A stretch of 64,000 bases of DNA from an uncultured Lachnospiraceae bacterium. Lineage in GTDB: Bacteria > Bacillota > Clostridia > Lachnospirales > Lachnospiraceae. Location: NCBI GenBank assembly GCA_910586615.1, contig CAJUJP010000003.1, positions 1-64,000 of the forward strand, read 5' to 3'. The translations under genes were made by a program, and so were the position numbers. The notes under the pieces are model-generated. The model saw only the letters and a list, made by a program, of their open reading frames with translations. It ran no database searches and was not told the origin of the DNA. This document shows positions 42,970 to 53,054 of this stretch, in pieces. Within the stretch, counting starts at the first letter, position 1. Each line of letters opens with the position of its first letter.

Positions 42970-44274
42970 CTACCGTAATTTTTTAAACTTTCTTCCTGCT
43001 AATTTTGCAATCCTTCTTTCATAAGCCTCTTCACAAAGCGCCAATAAATGCATACCATCATAACGGCGGGTTTCATCTACATAGCAAAGCATGTCATTCC
43101 TGTCTATACCAACATCTGCAAGCTGTTTCATCACCTCTTTATATGACAATTGGCAGGTAATCAGCCAAAAAATGCTGTTATATGTTTTTAAGATAGAAAA
43201 CAATCCCATGACCGAAATTCCACGATATGCTTTTCCCCATTCTGCCTGATTATTATCAGCAATCGCTACGATATTATTTAATTGACACTCTAATAAAAGA
43301 TCACATAATATCATACCGGGTTTGTGATACCCCCAAACTACTATATTTTTACTTTTTGCCGCTTTTTCAATAATGACACGTATTCTATTTTCTTCTTTTA
43401 TTTTCTGACATTCCTTTTTATAAAACTGATAATCTTCACTTTCATTAAATGCCTCCGCCAGCTTCCACCATTCAGCACCGCCTTTATATTCCTCATTCAG
43501 CCATGGCTTATACCTTCCGCCCATGTGTAAAATATAGGGAACATTATGGTTAAATTCAAACTCTTCTTTTTCATATGGAAAATCATATAATATTTCTATA
43601 TCATTTCCTAAATAAAAATGAAACAAGTTATATTGTAACGGTAAAATTTTTATATATGGATAACAACAGACATTCAGCACATCCTGATCTTCATACCAGT
43701 TTTCTTTTATTGATTGAATACGGAATTTCTCTATCAGATTATCTTCCCGCATTTTTTTCAAGTTCATAACCAAAACACCAGAATTAACATATCTATCACG
43801 GGAAGGAAGTCCTAATATATTCTCATGCTCTATCTGATATGGGTTATCTGCTAAAATATGACAGTCCTTCACTCCTGCCAGATAATCGTCTCCCACTTCC
43901 ATTGTATACAATTCTTTTAAATCACCATGAACAAGAATATCACAATCCAAATAAATACACTTATCATATTCTAAAACTAATTCCGGAATAAGCAATCTAA
44001 AATAAGCCGCTATAGAAAGATGTTCATTATATATCTGCGCATCAGCAAAACTAGTCCTATTTACCATTCTAATAGTCACTTTGAAATTATGATGTTTTTC
44101 TTTTAAAATATCCATATACGCTTTTACATCATTCTCTATGCTGTCCGCCGTCAAAATTAGAAAATGATATCTTTCTTTAGAATGTATCAGTATAGAGTGC
44201 ATAACCACAAAAACCTGTAATATATACTTCCTGTCAATCCCCCATACAACCGGTATGTATTTATCACTTCTCAC
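42970..44274 (-). CDS. GT8 glycosyltransferase with C-terminal Rossmann module
   Basis: 434 residues. The GT8 domain (about 1-275) has IPVVWGIDRKY, YFRLLIPELV, the D-x-D motif in YLDCDILV, RYVNSGVLVMNL, and the HMGGRYKPW closing motif. These enzymes transfer glucose or galactose with retention. The C-terminal part (about 305-400) is the module (IVVWGYHKPGMIL, IADNNQAEWGK). A GTG at 44274 with AGAGG upstream is the start. This shows the module is joined to a third glycosyltransferase family. Confidence 0.83.
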   Translation of the reverse strand: MRSDKYIPVVWGIDRKYILQVFVVMHSILIHSKERYHFLILTADSIENDVKAYMDILKEKHHNFKVTIRMVNRTSFADAQIYNEHLSIAAYFRLLIPELVLEYDKCIYLDCDILVHGDLKELYTMEVGDDYLAGVKDCHILADNPYQIEHENILGLPSRDRYVNSGVLVMNLKKMREDNLIEKFRIQSIKENWYEDQDVLNVCCYPYIKILPLQYNLFHFYLGNDIEILYDFPYEKEEFEFNHNVPYILHMGGRYKPWLNEEYKGGAEWWKLAEAFNESEDYQFYKKECQKIKEENRIRVIIEKAAKSKNIVVWGYHKPGMILCDLLLECQLNNIVAIADNNQAEWGKAYRGISVMGLFSILKTYNSIFWLITCQLSYKEVMKQLADVGIDRNDMLCYVDETRRYDGMHLLALCEEAYERRIAKLAGRKFKKLR

Positions 44275-44307
44275 ATTTTCCTCTTTTCCGCCTTTCTAAT
44301 AAGCAAT

Positions 44308-45276
44308 TCAATACCATTTTTCAAACCATTTGCTGTCATAAGGTTTATGCAAAAAACTCCATATACCTTGATATACATGTTGATCCTTAAACTGATCTGT
44401 CTCTATCTCTGAAATCCCTAATTTTTTCAAACCATCCCGCGCTATAAATTCATATAATTCGCGATTTGTCTGTTCGTCTTTGCTGCAGCGCAGTTCATAT
44501 AGTATGCAGACAAGGAAATAATCCAGAAAATATTCATAATAGTCTTCACCTAATTCCCGATTTTCCATTTCATGATATATTTTTTCAAACGCACGGTAGG
44601 CATTCATCGGTACTCTTCGTGCTGAGATCTGTGTTTTTGTACCCGTCCTGTAAAGCACCAAAGGCTCACTGCTTTCTACCAATGCAATCTTTTTAGCCAA
44701 AAATATACCCATAACGCCAAAAAACACATCATTTGATGAAGACAAATTTTGAAATAAAAGCTTGTGCCCCGCCAGAAACTTCTTTTTATACATCTTATTC
44801 CAGGGCGGAAGTTCCCAATCCCTGAGTAAATTATGCCCTGCTTCTTCTATCGAAACGACCTGCTCCTTCCATAACCTTTCCCACATATTGCAGTTATTTC
44901 TATTTTCTTTAAAGTAAGCAGTATGTACCACTGCCACATCTGCATCATACCTGCGTATTACATTATATTCTTTCGCAAGCATATCCTGATCAAAAATATC
45001 GTCTGCATCTAAAAAACAGACATATGTGCCCATTGCTTTATCTAATCCAATATTTCTGGCAGCAGCGGCTCCTTGGTTACAAGGATTATTAATTATGGTA
45101 ATCCGTCTGTCCTTATCCGCAAGCGCCTCAAGAATCCGCAAAGAGTCATCTGTAGAGGCATCGTTAACACATATAATTTCGATATCACGCATTGTTTGTC
45201 TCATAATACATTCTAGCGTTTCTTCCAAATATTTTTCCATATTATAAACAGGAATTACAATTGATACAGCAGGCAT
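44308..45276 (-). CDS. GT2 glycosyltransferase
   Basis: 322 residues, GT-A domain: IVIPVYNMEKY, VNDASTDDS, FLDADD, and the SSNDVFFGVM segment also seen in the module-bearing GT2 proteins at 25246 and 28011. The C-terminal module is absent, so this is a natural module-free relative. AGGAG precedes the ATG, 8 bp after the asnB stop, indicating co-transcription. Confidence 0.86.
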   Translation of the reverse strand: MPAVSIVIPVYNMEKYLEETLECIMRQTMRDIEIICVNDASTDDSLRILEALADKDRRITIINNPCNQGAAAARNIGLDKAMGTYVCFLDADDIFDQDMLAKEYNVIRRYDADVAVVHTAYFKENRNNCNMWERLWKEQVVSIEEAGHNLLRDWELPPWNKMYKKKFLAGHKLLFQNLSSSNDVFFGVMGIFLAKKIALVESSEPLVLYRTGTKTQISARRVPMNAYRAFEKIYHEMENRELGEDYYEYFLDYFLVCILYELRCSKDEQTNRELYEFIARDGLKKLGISEIETDQFKDQHVYQGIWSFLHKPYDSKWFEKWY

Positions 45277-45284
45277 TTGTTCTC

Positions 45285-47207
45285 CTATCCAGCTTCATAG
45301 ACCCATTTTTTCTTCGGCGTGTCAATTTCTCTTTGCAGCCACATTTCCAGCATCATAAAGCGAAAAAGATATTCTTCCCAGTTTTTCTTTTCCAATAAAT
45401 GCTCACGATAGCATCTTTCCAAAAAATTTGTATCCACAATGTTCCTGCTTTTAAAATCATCCAGATATTTTTTAATTTCGCTCCGGAAGCGTTCATCTCT
45501 TAACCATTTATCAAATGGAGCAGGAAACCCCATTTTATTTCTCCTGTTATAAATCTTTTCAGGTAAATACTTTTTACAACTCTTCCGCATAATATACTTT
45601 GTAAAACTGCCACGTATTTTATCTTCATCAGATAATGTATATGAAAATTCCACCAGTCGGTAATCTAAGAATGGAAGCCTTACTTCCAAAGATCTCGCCA
45701 TACTATTACGATCCACATCATGCAAAATCCTTGGTAGCGTTCTGTACTGCAGTTGTAAATTAAGTTCTTGATCCAACTCGTTTATGATAGAATCATTGGT
45801 CTGCGATCCTATCTTTAAATCTATCTGTGCAAACTCTTTTCTATACTTTATCTTTGTACCGGATTGTGGTAAAACTTTTTTATTCATTTTTCTTTTTAAC
45901 CACTTCCACTGTTTACCCAAGAGGCCTCCCTTTGACATAAGCAATCGATCTATCAGAGTTTTTGCCATCTCCGGATATACCCTGTGAATAGACATAATTA
46001 GCTTTACCGCTCTTGCTCTCGATTTCCAATCATCCTCTCGCAACACTTCTTTCAACTTTGCCGTGTAGAAGAAAAGATAACCACCAAATAATTCATCTGC
46101 CCCCTGTCCATCCAGCATAACCTTCACATGCTCCCCGACTCCTCTATACACACAATATCCGCTGTAAGGACTGGCACTAAAACATGGTCCATCATGATAA
46201 TAAAGCATCTCTTCCATATCCTGTATAATATTTCCTGACTGATCCGGATAAATATAATGCGGTATGGTATCTGCATGTTGATTCATACAATCAATATATT
46301 CCTTTTCATTACAGCTTTTTTCTTTATAAACAGAAGAAAATGTATGCATTTTTATATGAAATTTTTTCGACACAATCCCTACAATAGTACTGGAATCCAG
46401 TCCGCCTGATAAACTTGCCCCCACTTTCACGTCCGCGCGCAGACGTATCCTGATTGCATCCTCCAGTAATTCCAGAAATTTTTGATAGGGATTATCGTAT
46501 CTCCACTTTTTCTTAAATCTCTGTACATTAATTTCCCAATATTTCTGATATTCCTGTTCATCTGTGTCAAGATGATACAGCATATTATGGCTTTTAGGAA
46601 AATTATGAATGTTTTGATAAAAAGTACGTTCATCCATATCTTCCTGATAACCGGCCAGATACCTGGCCATCTGTACTATATCAACTATCTTTTGTTCCGG
46701 CCTTATTATCGTAATACTCTTTATCTCTGACGCAAATATAAATTCATCATCCGATTCATAGATATATAATGGCTTCACCCCAAAGCGATCACGGGAAAAA
46801 AAAATTTGATGCTTCTCTTTATCATATAAAGCAAGGCTCCACATACCATTAAATTTTTTTGTACAGTTCATACCCCAAAAACGATAGGCTTCTATAATGA
46901 CCTCCGTATCTGTTTCGGTCATAAATTTAACACCTTTTTTTCTAAGGTATTCTTTTATTTCAATATAATTATAAATTTCACCATTAAAAATCAGGACATA
47001 TTTCTGATCATGACTGATCATTGGCTGATTACCACTTTCCGATAAATCTACGATAGACAGTCTGCGATGTCCAAAAGCAACAGTATGATCTATATAAATA
47101 CCTTCCGCATCCGGGCCCCTGTGAGAAATAGTATTATTCATAACCTGTATTTCTTCTTTATTTACTTTAATGTTTTTTTTCTTGATAATTCCTGCTATAC
47201 CGCACAT
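45285..47207 (-). CDS. asnB: Glutamine-hydrolysing asparagine synthetase-type amidotransferase
   Basis: 640 residues. The N-terminal glutaminase domain starts with catalytic Cys2 (MCGIAGI), followed by ISHRGPDAEG and GRLSIVDL-type segments. The C-terminal synthetase domain has the PP-loop SGGLDSSTIVG and DGQGADELFGGY. This family makes asparagine, but copies in glycan islands often amidate a sugar carboxylate or peptide; either reading is inference. A uronic or similar acid from the UXS pathway is one possible substrate. It is tightly packed between a GT2 gene and the beta-propeller-like gene. Confidence 0.85.
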   Translation of the reverse strand: MCGIAGIIKKKNIKVNKEEIQVMNNTISHRGPDAEGIYIDHTVAFGHRRLSIVDLSESGNQPMISHDQKYVLIFNGEIYNYIEIKEYLRKKGVKFMTETDTEVIIEAYRFWGMNCTKKFNGMWSLALYDKEKHQIFFSRDRFGVKPLYIYESDDEFIFASEIKSITIIRPEQKIVDIVQMARYLAGYQEDMDERTFYQNIHNFPKSHNMLYHLDTDEQEYQKYWEINVQRFKKKWRYDNPYQKFLELLEDAIRIRLRADVKVGASLSGGLDSSTIVGIVSKKFHIKMHTFSSVYKEKSCNEKEYIDCMNQHADTIPHYIYPDQSGNIIQDMEEMLYYHDGPCFSASPYSGYCVYRGVGEHVKVMLDGQGADELFGGYLFFYTAKLKEVLREDDWKSRARAVKLIMSIHRVYPEMAKTLIDRLLMSKGGLLGKQWKWLKRKMNKKVLPQSGTKIKYRKEFAQIDLKIGSQTNDSIINELDQELNLQLQYRTLPRILHDVDRNSMARSLEVRLPFLDYRLVEFSYTLSDEDKIRGSFTKYIMRKSCKKYLPEKIYNRRNKMGFPAPFDKWLRDERFRSEIKKYLDDFKSRNIVDTNFLERCYREHLLEKKNWEEYLFRFMMLEMWLQREIDTPKKKWVYEAG

Positions 47208-47218
47208 ATAATCTTCTC

Positions 47219-48430
47219 TTATAATTCATCCAGCATCTGATAAATCTGTTTTCCTATATTTTTAATGGGTGTATCACCTATTTCATGTTTTCTCTTCAGT
47301 AATGCCGAGAAAAATATTGACTGCCCTTTCCTTTTCTCAAAAAAAATCTTCCCGTCATCATACAATCCAATGTCCTTCGCCAGCGTCAGAATCGTTTCGT
47401 TACTTATCTCATACTCAATGTACTTCACACACAGTAAAACTGTATCAACCTCAAAAATCCGCTGATTTTGTATGGAATATATTCCTATATATCTATCAGC
47501 ACGAATATATTCAAATAGAAACTTACCAGTATAATCTCTATCCAGGCTCTCCTTTGTTTCCCGCTCTTCTTCTATTTCCAGAAAATGAATTTCATAAGTT
47601 TTCCTGTCAACATAAATAATCCCATTGGACTGAGTAGGAAGATACCATATATTTTTCCCAAGCGGAAAAGAATACCCGAAAAAAGAATTCTCCTCAACCG
47701 TATAAGAAAAAAAAGTATAATCTATATCCGCCGCTTCGTGGAAATGATAAATTCCAAAGTTCTCAGGAAATTTTGTCAGTACATTTACCAGTCCATGCTG
47801 CGGATTCCAGACATAAATCTCTTTGCAGCATCCGCTTAGCCAGAAATTAACACCATCATAACAAATTGTTTGTAAGTCTGTTTTGATATCCGGAATCTTG
47901 TATACAGTAATTTCTTCATCACCAATATCAATACAGCACACTTGGGCTCCACCGACGATGTACAGCCTGTTTTGTACGATCACGTACTCTCCATAGTATA
48001 CTTTTTGTTCTCCCTTGGACAGATGATACTTTTTTTCTACAGTTTTCTTTTCTGTGTTTACTTGTAATATCTTTCCTGTATCATATTCTGATAACCATAC
48101 TCTGCCATCTGCCTGACTGTAACGCCCCATAAATGTTAATAGCTGCCCTGTATTTTCTATCTCTGTTTCCTCCCAAACAGCCTGTGAAAGATTATAACTC
48201 CAAATCTTGTTACCATTACCGGGCAAACATATAATACTATCTTTATATTTCATGCAATAAGGATTCATAAAAAAATCAAACTTGTCATTCCCCGGTATCC
48301 ATGATACAATTTCACATTGCAGACTGTTCAAATCCACACAAAACAAAGCAGAAATTCTTGTTCCGCAAAAATAAGCTTTATCTTTTTCTATCCACCAGTT
48401 TTCACTCATTGGAAATACTATGTCCTGCAT
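47219..48430 (-). CDS. Beta-propeller-like protein of unknown function
   Basis: 403 residues with no signal peptide. It shows repeated strand-rich units of about 45-55 residues with Trp/Tyr-turn patterns (VWLSEYDTGKILQVNT, VNFWLSGCCKEIYVWN, GIYSIQNQRIFEVD), suggesting a kelch or WD-like propeller. No catalytic motif is evident. It lies 13 bp after the radical SAM gene at 48443 and 11 bp before asnB, so it likely acts with them, perhaps as a recognition or scaffold subunit. The closest family is unknown to me. Confidence 0.5.
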   Translation of the reverse strand: MQDIVFPMSENWWIEKDKAYFCGTRISALFCVDLNSLQCEIVSWIPGNDKFDFFMNPYCMKYKDSIICLPGNGNKIWSYNLSQAVWEETEIENTGQLLTFMGRYSQADGRVWLSEYDTGKILQVNTEKKTVEKKYHLSKGEQKVYYGEYVIVQNRLYIVGGAQVCCIDIGDEEITVYKIPDIKTDLQTICYDGVNFWLSGCCKEIYVWNPQHGLVNVLTKFPENFGIYHFHEAADIDYTFFSYTVEENSFFGYSFPLGKNIWYLPTQSNGIIYVDRKTYEIHFLEIEEERETKESLDRDYTGKFLFEYIRADRYIGIYSIQNQRIFEVDTVLLCVKYIEYEISNETILTLAKDIGLYDDGKIFFEKRKGQSIFFSALLKRKHEIGDTPIKNIGKQIYQMLDEL

Positions 48431-48442
48431 TATTTTCCCTCT

Positions 48443-49600
48443 TTAACTAATAATCCAATCCTTCGGCTCAGGCTTCCCTGTTTCCCAAGCTATCTCTTTA
48501 CGTTCCGGACAGCAAAATCTGCATATTGGAACCGGAGAACTAAAATACTTTAACATATCCCATCCATCCACATCAGCATCCATCAAATCAAGTGAGGAAT
48601 TTAATAATTCCTCTTCCTCGATATGTATCCCAAAGAAATCCTGTACAGCATATAAGCGTTCGAGCGTAGGGCACAAGTATATTCTACCCTCCGCAATAGA
48701 ATGGCATATACAATCGGTTTTGAATCGTCTTGCATATGCTTTTTCTCCACTTTCTTCTTGAAAGGTCAGAACTGATTCAAAATATGTCAATGGCTGAGAT
48801 ATATAATAATTTATCTGCCTGTTCTCCAAGAATCTAATTATCTCCGCCAGGTTCTCTCTTGTTGGATCATATTGCGAAATAAAAAAAGTCGCGTTACTTA
48901 ATACCATTGCATCAATCAGTTTCTGTGAAATTTTTTGAAGCAGCAGACCATTTGTCACAACGTCAATATGTGATCCCGGAAAATATCTTCTTGTTAAAGA
49001 AACAAACTCATCGAGTTGAGGATGCAATAAAGGTTCCCCGCCCAGCAACTGAAAAGTAGCAATTTCTCTAACCTTCTTTCTTAGCTGTACCAAATAAGTC
49101 TCAAACTCATCCACACTCAAAAGCTTCTTTTCTGTAACAATATTAGAAAAATGACTACAGCATCTGCAATTCAAATTGCAATAATTTGATACCAAAACTT
49201 CCATAAACTTTAACTTCGGTTTTACTTTTTTAAAAAATTTTACACTTGGTCCCCAGTTACCGTCTTCATTCAGAATTGGCACTTTTGCCCGAAAAGCAAA
49301 TGACTGTTCCGTTTCCAGACAAGCTAAGTAAAGTTGATCATATCCCTTCAATAACAAAGAAAGCGTTATATCCTGTGCAATTTTTGCATTCTCAATGCCG
49401 ATTATTATCGCATCAATTTCCTTAAATTTATCTCTCAAAAAAAATACTTCTTCTGTGTAAATTGGTAAATTATGCATACTCTGCTCATCAATATAATTAT
49501 CAATCCAGAAACAAACAGATATCTCTGTCCGCTCATGATTCATAATTTCATTGTATATATATTGGCCATAATAACCTGCACCGTAAATTGCAATTTTCAT
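48443..49600 (-). CDS. Radical SAM enzyme with N-terminal Rossmann module
   Basis: 385 residues. The N-terminal module (1-100) has KIAIYGAGYYGQYI, FWIDNYIDEQ and DAIIIGI. The radical SAM domain has the CxxxCxxC cluster site CNLNCRCC (C141, C145, C148), LLGGEPLLHP (SAM-binding GGE) and VVTNG. Extra cysteines in the C-terminal region (CICHS, PICRFCC) suggest an auxiliary cluster site. The module position, before rather than after the catalytic domain, differs from the GT2 proteins. AAGGGGG precedes the ATG. Substrate unknown; a sugar or nucleotide sugar is the best guess. Confidence 0.8.
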   Translation of the reverse strand: MKIAIYGAGYYGQYIYNEIMNHERTEISVCFWIDNYIDEQSMHNLPIYTEEVFFLRDKFKEIDAIIIGIENAKIAQDITLSLLLKGYDQLYLACLETEQSFAFRAKVPILNEDGNWGPSVKFFKKVKPKLKFMEVLVSNYCNLNCRCCSHFSNIVTEKKLLSVDEFETYLVQLRKKVREIATFQLLGGEPLLHPQLDEFVSLTRRYFPGSHIDVVTNGLLLQKISQKLIDAMVLSNATFFISQYDPTRENLAEIIRFLENRQINYYISQPLTYFESVLTFQEESGEKAYARRFKTDCICHSIAEGRIYLCPTLERLYAVQDFFGIHIEEEELLNSSLDLMDADVDGWDMLKYFSSPVPICRFCCPERKEIAWETGKPEPKDWIIS

Positions 49601-49615
49601 ATTATCCCCCTTAGA

Positions 49616-51238
49616 TTATAATCCTTTAAAAAATTGTATTAACCTATAAATTTGGTTGTCCATATTCCACTCATTTCTTTTCTCTGCAACCTTCGCTTTA
49701 TAATATTGCTTATGTTCTTTCAAATGCTCTATATCCAAATCTGAAAGTGTCATTTTGATTATAGCATCGTCGGCTGATAAGTATTCCCACATCTTTGATG
49801 CCTGAGTCGTAATAACAGGCAGGCCCGCAGAAAAGAAGTCAAAATATGCATTTCTGACACTATTATTATATTGACTGCCATAATATTTTCCCGCCAGCAA
49901 CATATCGTTCGGTGGTTCCTTTCCATCTGTCCACAACTCACATCCATAATCATAATATTTAAGTCTTTCCAATAATTCATCATGCTCTACTGCCAGAAAA
50001 AATTTAAAATTTGTATATTGCATTTCATATTGCCTGCAGCGAACAATATTCTCTTCATTCTTTAAATTCCCGATATAGCAGTGGAAGATACAATCGCTTC
50101 TATTGCCTATTTTTTCAAGTATTTCACCAACCCTAGCCCAATCAGTATATCGGGTCTCACGTTCCCTTTTCTCAATATAGTCATCTCCATCACCACTTAT
50201 AAAACATATCTTAACCAATGAAGAATCTGGATTGTCTAAAATAATATCCGTATTTTGCTGATTGCAATAATCTAAAAATTGAATTGACTTTCCTTGATAT
50301 TTAAAGCCTTTTTGTTCCAAATACTCTTTGGAAAACCATCTCCACACGATACCATCCGCATGCTCCAATGCAAACTTTTCTGTCACATATCTTTCTGCCT
50401 CAGTTACATTATATCCATCATTCATCACGTCATATAGAGCAAGCACGATTTTTCCAAAATACTCTTTGTGTTTTAACATAATCTCTGCCCACAGGCAATC
50501 TCCCCACCACGGTTCAAAAAAATAAACTAGCGGATGATACTGCAAAGCATAATACAACATTTCTGCCACCCGCCGGCACTGAAATATCTGTATATCCAGT
50601 TTCTTTAATTCCTCTATATTCCAGGGGTTTCCTCCATCAAAGTAACTTAATAAAATGATATTGTAATTTTTCTTTTTTAATGCTCTTGTAATTTTAACCA
50701 TTCTGGATGACAAATGTCCGCAAATCATTACAATCAAATTGTCATCTGTCCTTCTTTCAATATGTTCTCTCCCGCACAGTATTTTCTGTAACACTCTACT
50801 TTTATCTTCCTCGTTACTTTTATGCGTCCTTTCACACCAATCCGCTATATATTCACAGTATTCTTCAAAAGAATTTAAATCTTGATAACTCGTTTCTAAA
50901 AATTTATAGTGAATGCAATAATCAATCAAACTTACTATATATGGATACTCTAATTCCATTAATGTCTGTTTTATCTCATCTGTATATAATTTGCTTACAG
51001 CTATCAGAACAACACATTCTGCCTTATTGTAATTGATATCCTTAATATTGATAACCGGTATGCCATCCAGGTCATCGGACTGTCCTGCTCCTGTATTTGT
51101 AAAGCAGAGTATTTTTTTTTTCAAACCGTGCTTTACTAATTGAGGGAAAATTTTCTGTGAAAAGTCACCTGTGCCATAGATAATAATGTTCTGGTATTGA
51201 TCCAGTTCCTCGCATAAGATTCTACTTTTAAAATACAT
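49616..51238 (-). CDS. GT-B-like glycosyltransferase with N-terminal Rossmann module
   Basis: 540 residues. N-terminal module (1-110): NIIIYGTGDFSQKI, CFTNTGAGQSDDLDG, CVVLIAVS. The remaining 400 resemble a GT-B fold: a VMICGHLSSRMVKITRAL first strand, YFFEPWWGDCLW, VKICFISGDGDDY at the donor-domain start, and FFSAGLPVITTQASKMWEYL near the end, as in GT1/GT4-like proteins. The family assignment is tentative. GGAAGG is upstream. With the radical SAM gene at 48443 it forms a pair of module-bearing enzymes 15 bp apart. Confidence 0.55.
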   Translation of the reverse strand: MYFKSRILCEELDQYQNIIIYGTGDFSQKIFPQLVKHGLKKKILCFTNTGAGQSDDLDGIPVINIKDINYNKAECVVLIAVSKLYTDEIKQTLMELEYPYIVSLIDYCIHYKFLETSYQDLNSFEEYCEYIADWCERTHKSNEEDKSRVLQKILCGREHIERRTDDNLIVMICGHLSSRMVKITRALKKKNYNIILLSYFDGGNPWNIEELKKLDIQIFQCRRVAEMLYYALQYHPLVYFFEPWWGDCLWAEIMLKHKEYFGKIVLALYDVMNDGYNVTEAERYVTEKFALEHADGIVWRWFSKEYLEQKGFKYQGKSIQFLDYCNQQNTDIILDNPDSSLVKICFISGDGDDYIEKRERETRYTDWARVGEILEKIGNRSDCIFHCYIGNLKNEENIVRCRQYEMQYTNFKFFLAVEHDELLERLKYYDYGCELWTDGKEPPNDMLLAGKYYGSQYNNSVRNAYFDFFSAGLPVITTQASKMWEYLSADDAIIKMTLSDLDIEHLKEHKQYYKAKVAEKRNEWNMDNQIYRLIQFFKGL

Positions 51239-51312
51239 TTTTATCTGCCTTCCTTCATAATATTAGCGAGATTATTTTACGCCACACTTTTCACCCAGCC
51301 AATATACTTTGA

Positions 51313-52434
51313 TCATAGATCCGCAATTTTTTCAATAACATATTTTTGTTCTTCATCAGTCAGTTTATAGAATATGGGAATGCTTAAAATCTGATCGTAA
51401 ATCGCTTCCGCATTCGGACATATAACATCATTATAACCATGCTTCCGATAATACGGATGTCTATACACCGGCAAATAATGAACATCAACGCCTATCCCTA
51501 CTTCTTTAAGTTTAAAATATGCTTCTCTACGCTTTCCTTCTTTTATCAAAATAGTGTATAAATGCCAGCTGCTGTCACGATCTTCCGCTTGATATGGCAG
51601 TACAATGTGATTAAAATCTTTCATTTCTTCATTGTATCGTTTGGCAATCTCCCTACGTCTGTTTACAAAACTGTCTAATTTCTTCAATTGACTTATTCCC
51701 AGAGCACACATGACATCAGAAATCCTGTAATTATAGCCCAATCCTTGCATTTCATAATGCCAGGGGCCATCCTCTTTATCTTCCAATAGTTCTGGATCCT
51801 TTGTAATACAGTATGCTCTAAATGCCTTAATTTTTTTATATAATTCCTCACTGTTTGTAGTTACCATGCCACCCTCGCAGGTTGTCATGTGCTTTACCGG
51901 ATGAAAGCTAAAGATTGTCATATCAGATATAGAACCAATCTTTTGTCCATGATACTCTGCTCCAGTCGCATGTGCCGCATCTTCAATAACATATAAATTG
52001 TGCTTTCTGGCAAGGTCATTTATTTGATTCATTTCACAAGGCTGCCCAGTAAAATGAACCGGAATAATCGCTTTTGTCCTATCCGTAATATGTTTTTCTA
52101 TTTCTTCCGGCAATATATTATATGTGTTCATATCAACGTCTGCAAAAACCGGAGTTCCGCCACAATAAAGTACGCAATTCGCTGATGCGGCAAAGGTTAT
52201 GGGCGTCGTTATAACCTCATCACCTGGCCTAAGATCAATTGCAAAACAACAGGCATGAAGCGCTGCTGTTCCACTTGACACTGCCACCGCATATTTTACT
52301 CCTATATATCTCGCAAATGCCTCTTCAAACTCTGCTATACCGGGACCGGTTGCAATATAATCTTTTTTTAAAGCCTTACTTACCGCCTCAATATCATCAT
52401 CTTCTATACAGTGTTTTCCATATGGTATGTACAT
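51313..52434 (-). CDS. DegT/DnrJ/StrS aminotransferase, PseC-like
   Basis: 373-residue PLP enzyme that aminates a keto-sugar nucleotide. The PLP Lys is K181 in SFHPVKHMTTCEGGM. SSGTAALHA, EDAAHATGA and DVHYLPVYRHPYY match PseC-type transaminases, which make UDP-4-amino-4,6-dideoxy-N-acetyl-altrosamine on the pseudaminate route. The rest of that pathway is not in the window, so a related 4-amino sugar is equally possible. GGAGG lies before the ATG. The 74-bp and 96-bp gaps around it may carry a promoter, but none is clear. Confidence 0.85.
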   Translation of the reverse strand: MYIPYGKHCIEDDDIEAVSKALKKDYIATGPGIAEFEEAFARYIGVKYAVAVSSGTAALHACCFAIDLRPGDEVITTPITFAASANCVLYCGGTPVFADVDMNTYNILPEEIEKHITDRTKAIIPVHFTGQPCEMNQINDLARKHNLYVIEDAAHATGAEYHGQKIGSISDMTIFSFHPVKHMTTCEGGMVTTNSEELYKKIKAFRAYCITKDPELLEDKEDGPWHYEMQGLGYNYRISDVMCALGISQLKKLDSFVNRRREIAKRYNEEMKDFNHIVLPYQAEDRDSSWHLYTILIKEGKRREAYFKLKEVGIGVDVHYLPVYRHPYYRKHGYNDVICPNAEAIYDQILSIPIFYKLTDEEQKYVIEKIADL

Positions 52435-52530
52435 TGATTCTTGCCTCCATTTCTATACCCTTAGGGAAAATTAGCCCAAATAGTTTTCTTTCTTTTATAT
52501 CATTAATTCATGTTATACTATCTATTGCTG

Positions 52531-53028
52531 CTATTGCCTTGCCATATTTATCAGCTTTTTTATTTCATCTCCATATTCTGTCTCTGAAGCCCATTCCGGA
52601 AAAACACTGTCATCTTTTCCCAAAAACGGGCCGTCTGTCACTTCATAAATAACAACATCAGACAATGGTATATTGGTATGTATCATTCCCTTCTCTAAAC
52701 GAAACATAAATATTCCATCTTTCTCCATAATAAAATTATCCACAATTTTTCCAGCACCATCAAAAACAATCATCAGCATCTTTCCCTCAATGATTACCTG
52801 AGTTTCTGTTTTCAAGGGATGAAAGTGAGGACGGACATACGCTCCTTCCGGAAACACATTTATCATTTCATGTACATGTTTTCTTATATCATTATGAAGA
52901 CACATCTTGCTTTTTTTTAAGCTGTTTTTTTGTGCTAATATTTTTAATTGCTCAATATATTCCTTATTAATTTTCAGAGCACTATTATCATTGACATATA
53001 AATAGTCTTTTCCACCTGGTCGGTACAT
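52531..53028 (-). CDS. wbuC: WbuC-family cupin-fold protein
   Basis: About 165 residues. The pattern CLHNDIRKHVHEMINVF, then GAYVRPHFHPLKTETQVIIEGK, then EKGMIHTN, is the WbuC-type cupin with three metal-binding His plus Glu. WbuC proteins are found in O-antigen loci, often with aminosugar genes; function unproven. The start is ATG 53028, since GGAGGGG lies 4-8 nt before it and overlaps an upstream ATG. It follows the B12-type radical SAM gene and precedes the aminotransferase, so they are probably one pathway. Confidence 0.78.
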   Translation of the reverse strand: MYRPGGKDYLYVNDNSALKINKEYIEQLKILAQKNSLKKSKMCLHNDIRKHVHEMINVFPEGAYVRPHFHPLKTETQVIIEGKMLMIVFDGAGKIVDNFIMEKDGIFMFRLEKGMIHTNIPLSDVVIYEVTDGPFLGKDDSVFPEWASETEYGDEIKKLINMARQ

Positions 53029-53054
53029 TTTCCCCTCCATATTTAATGTGTAAA

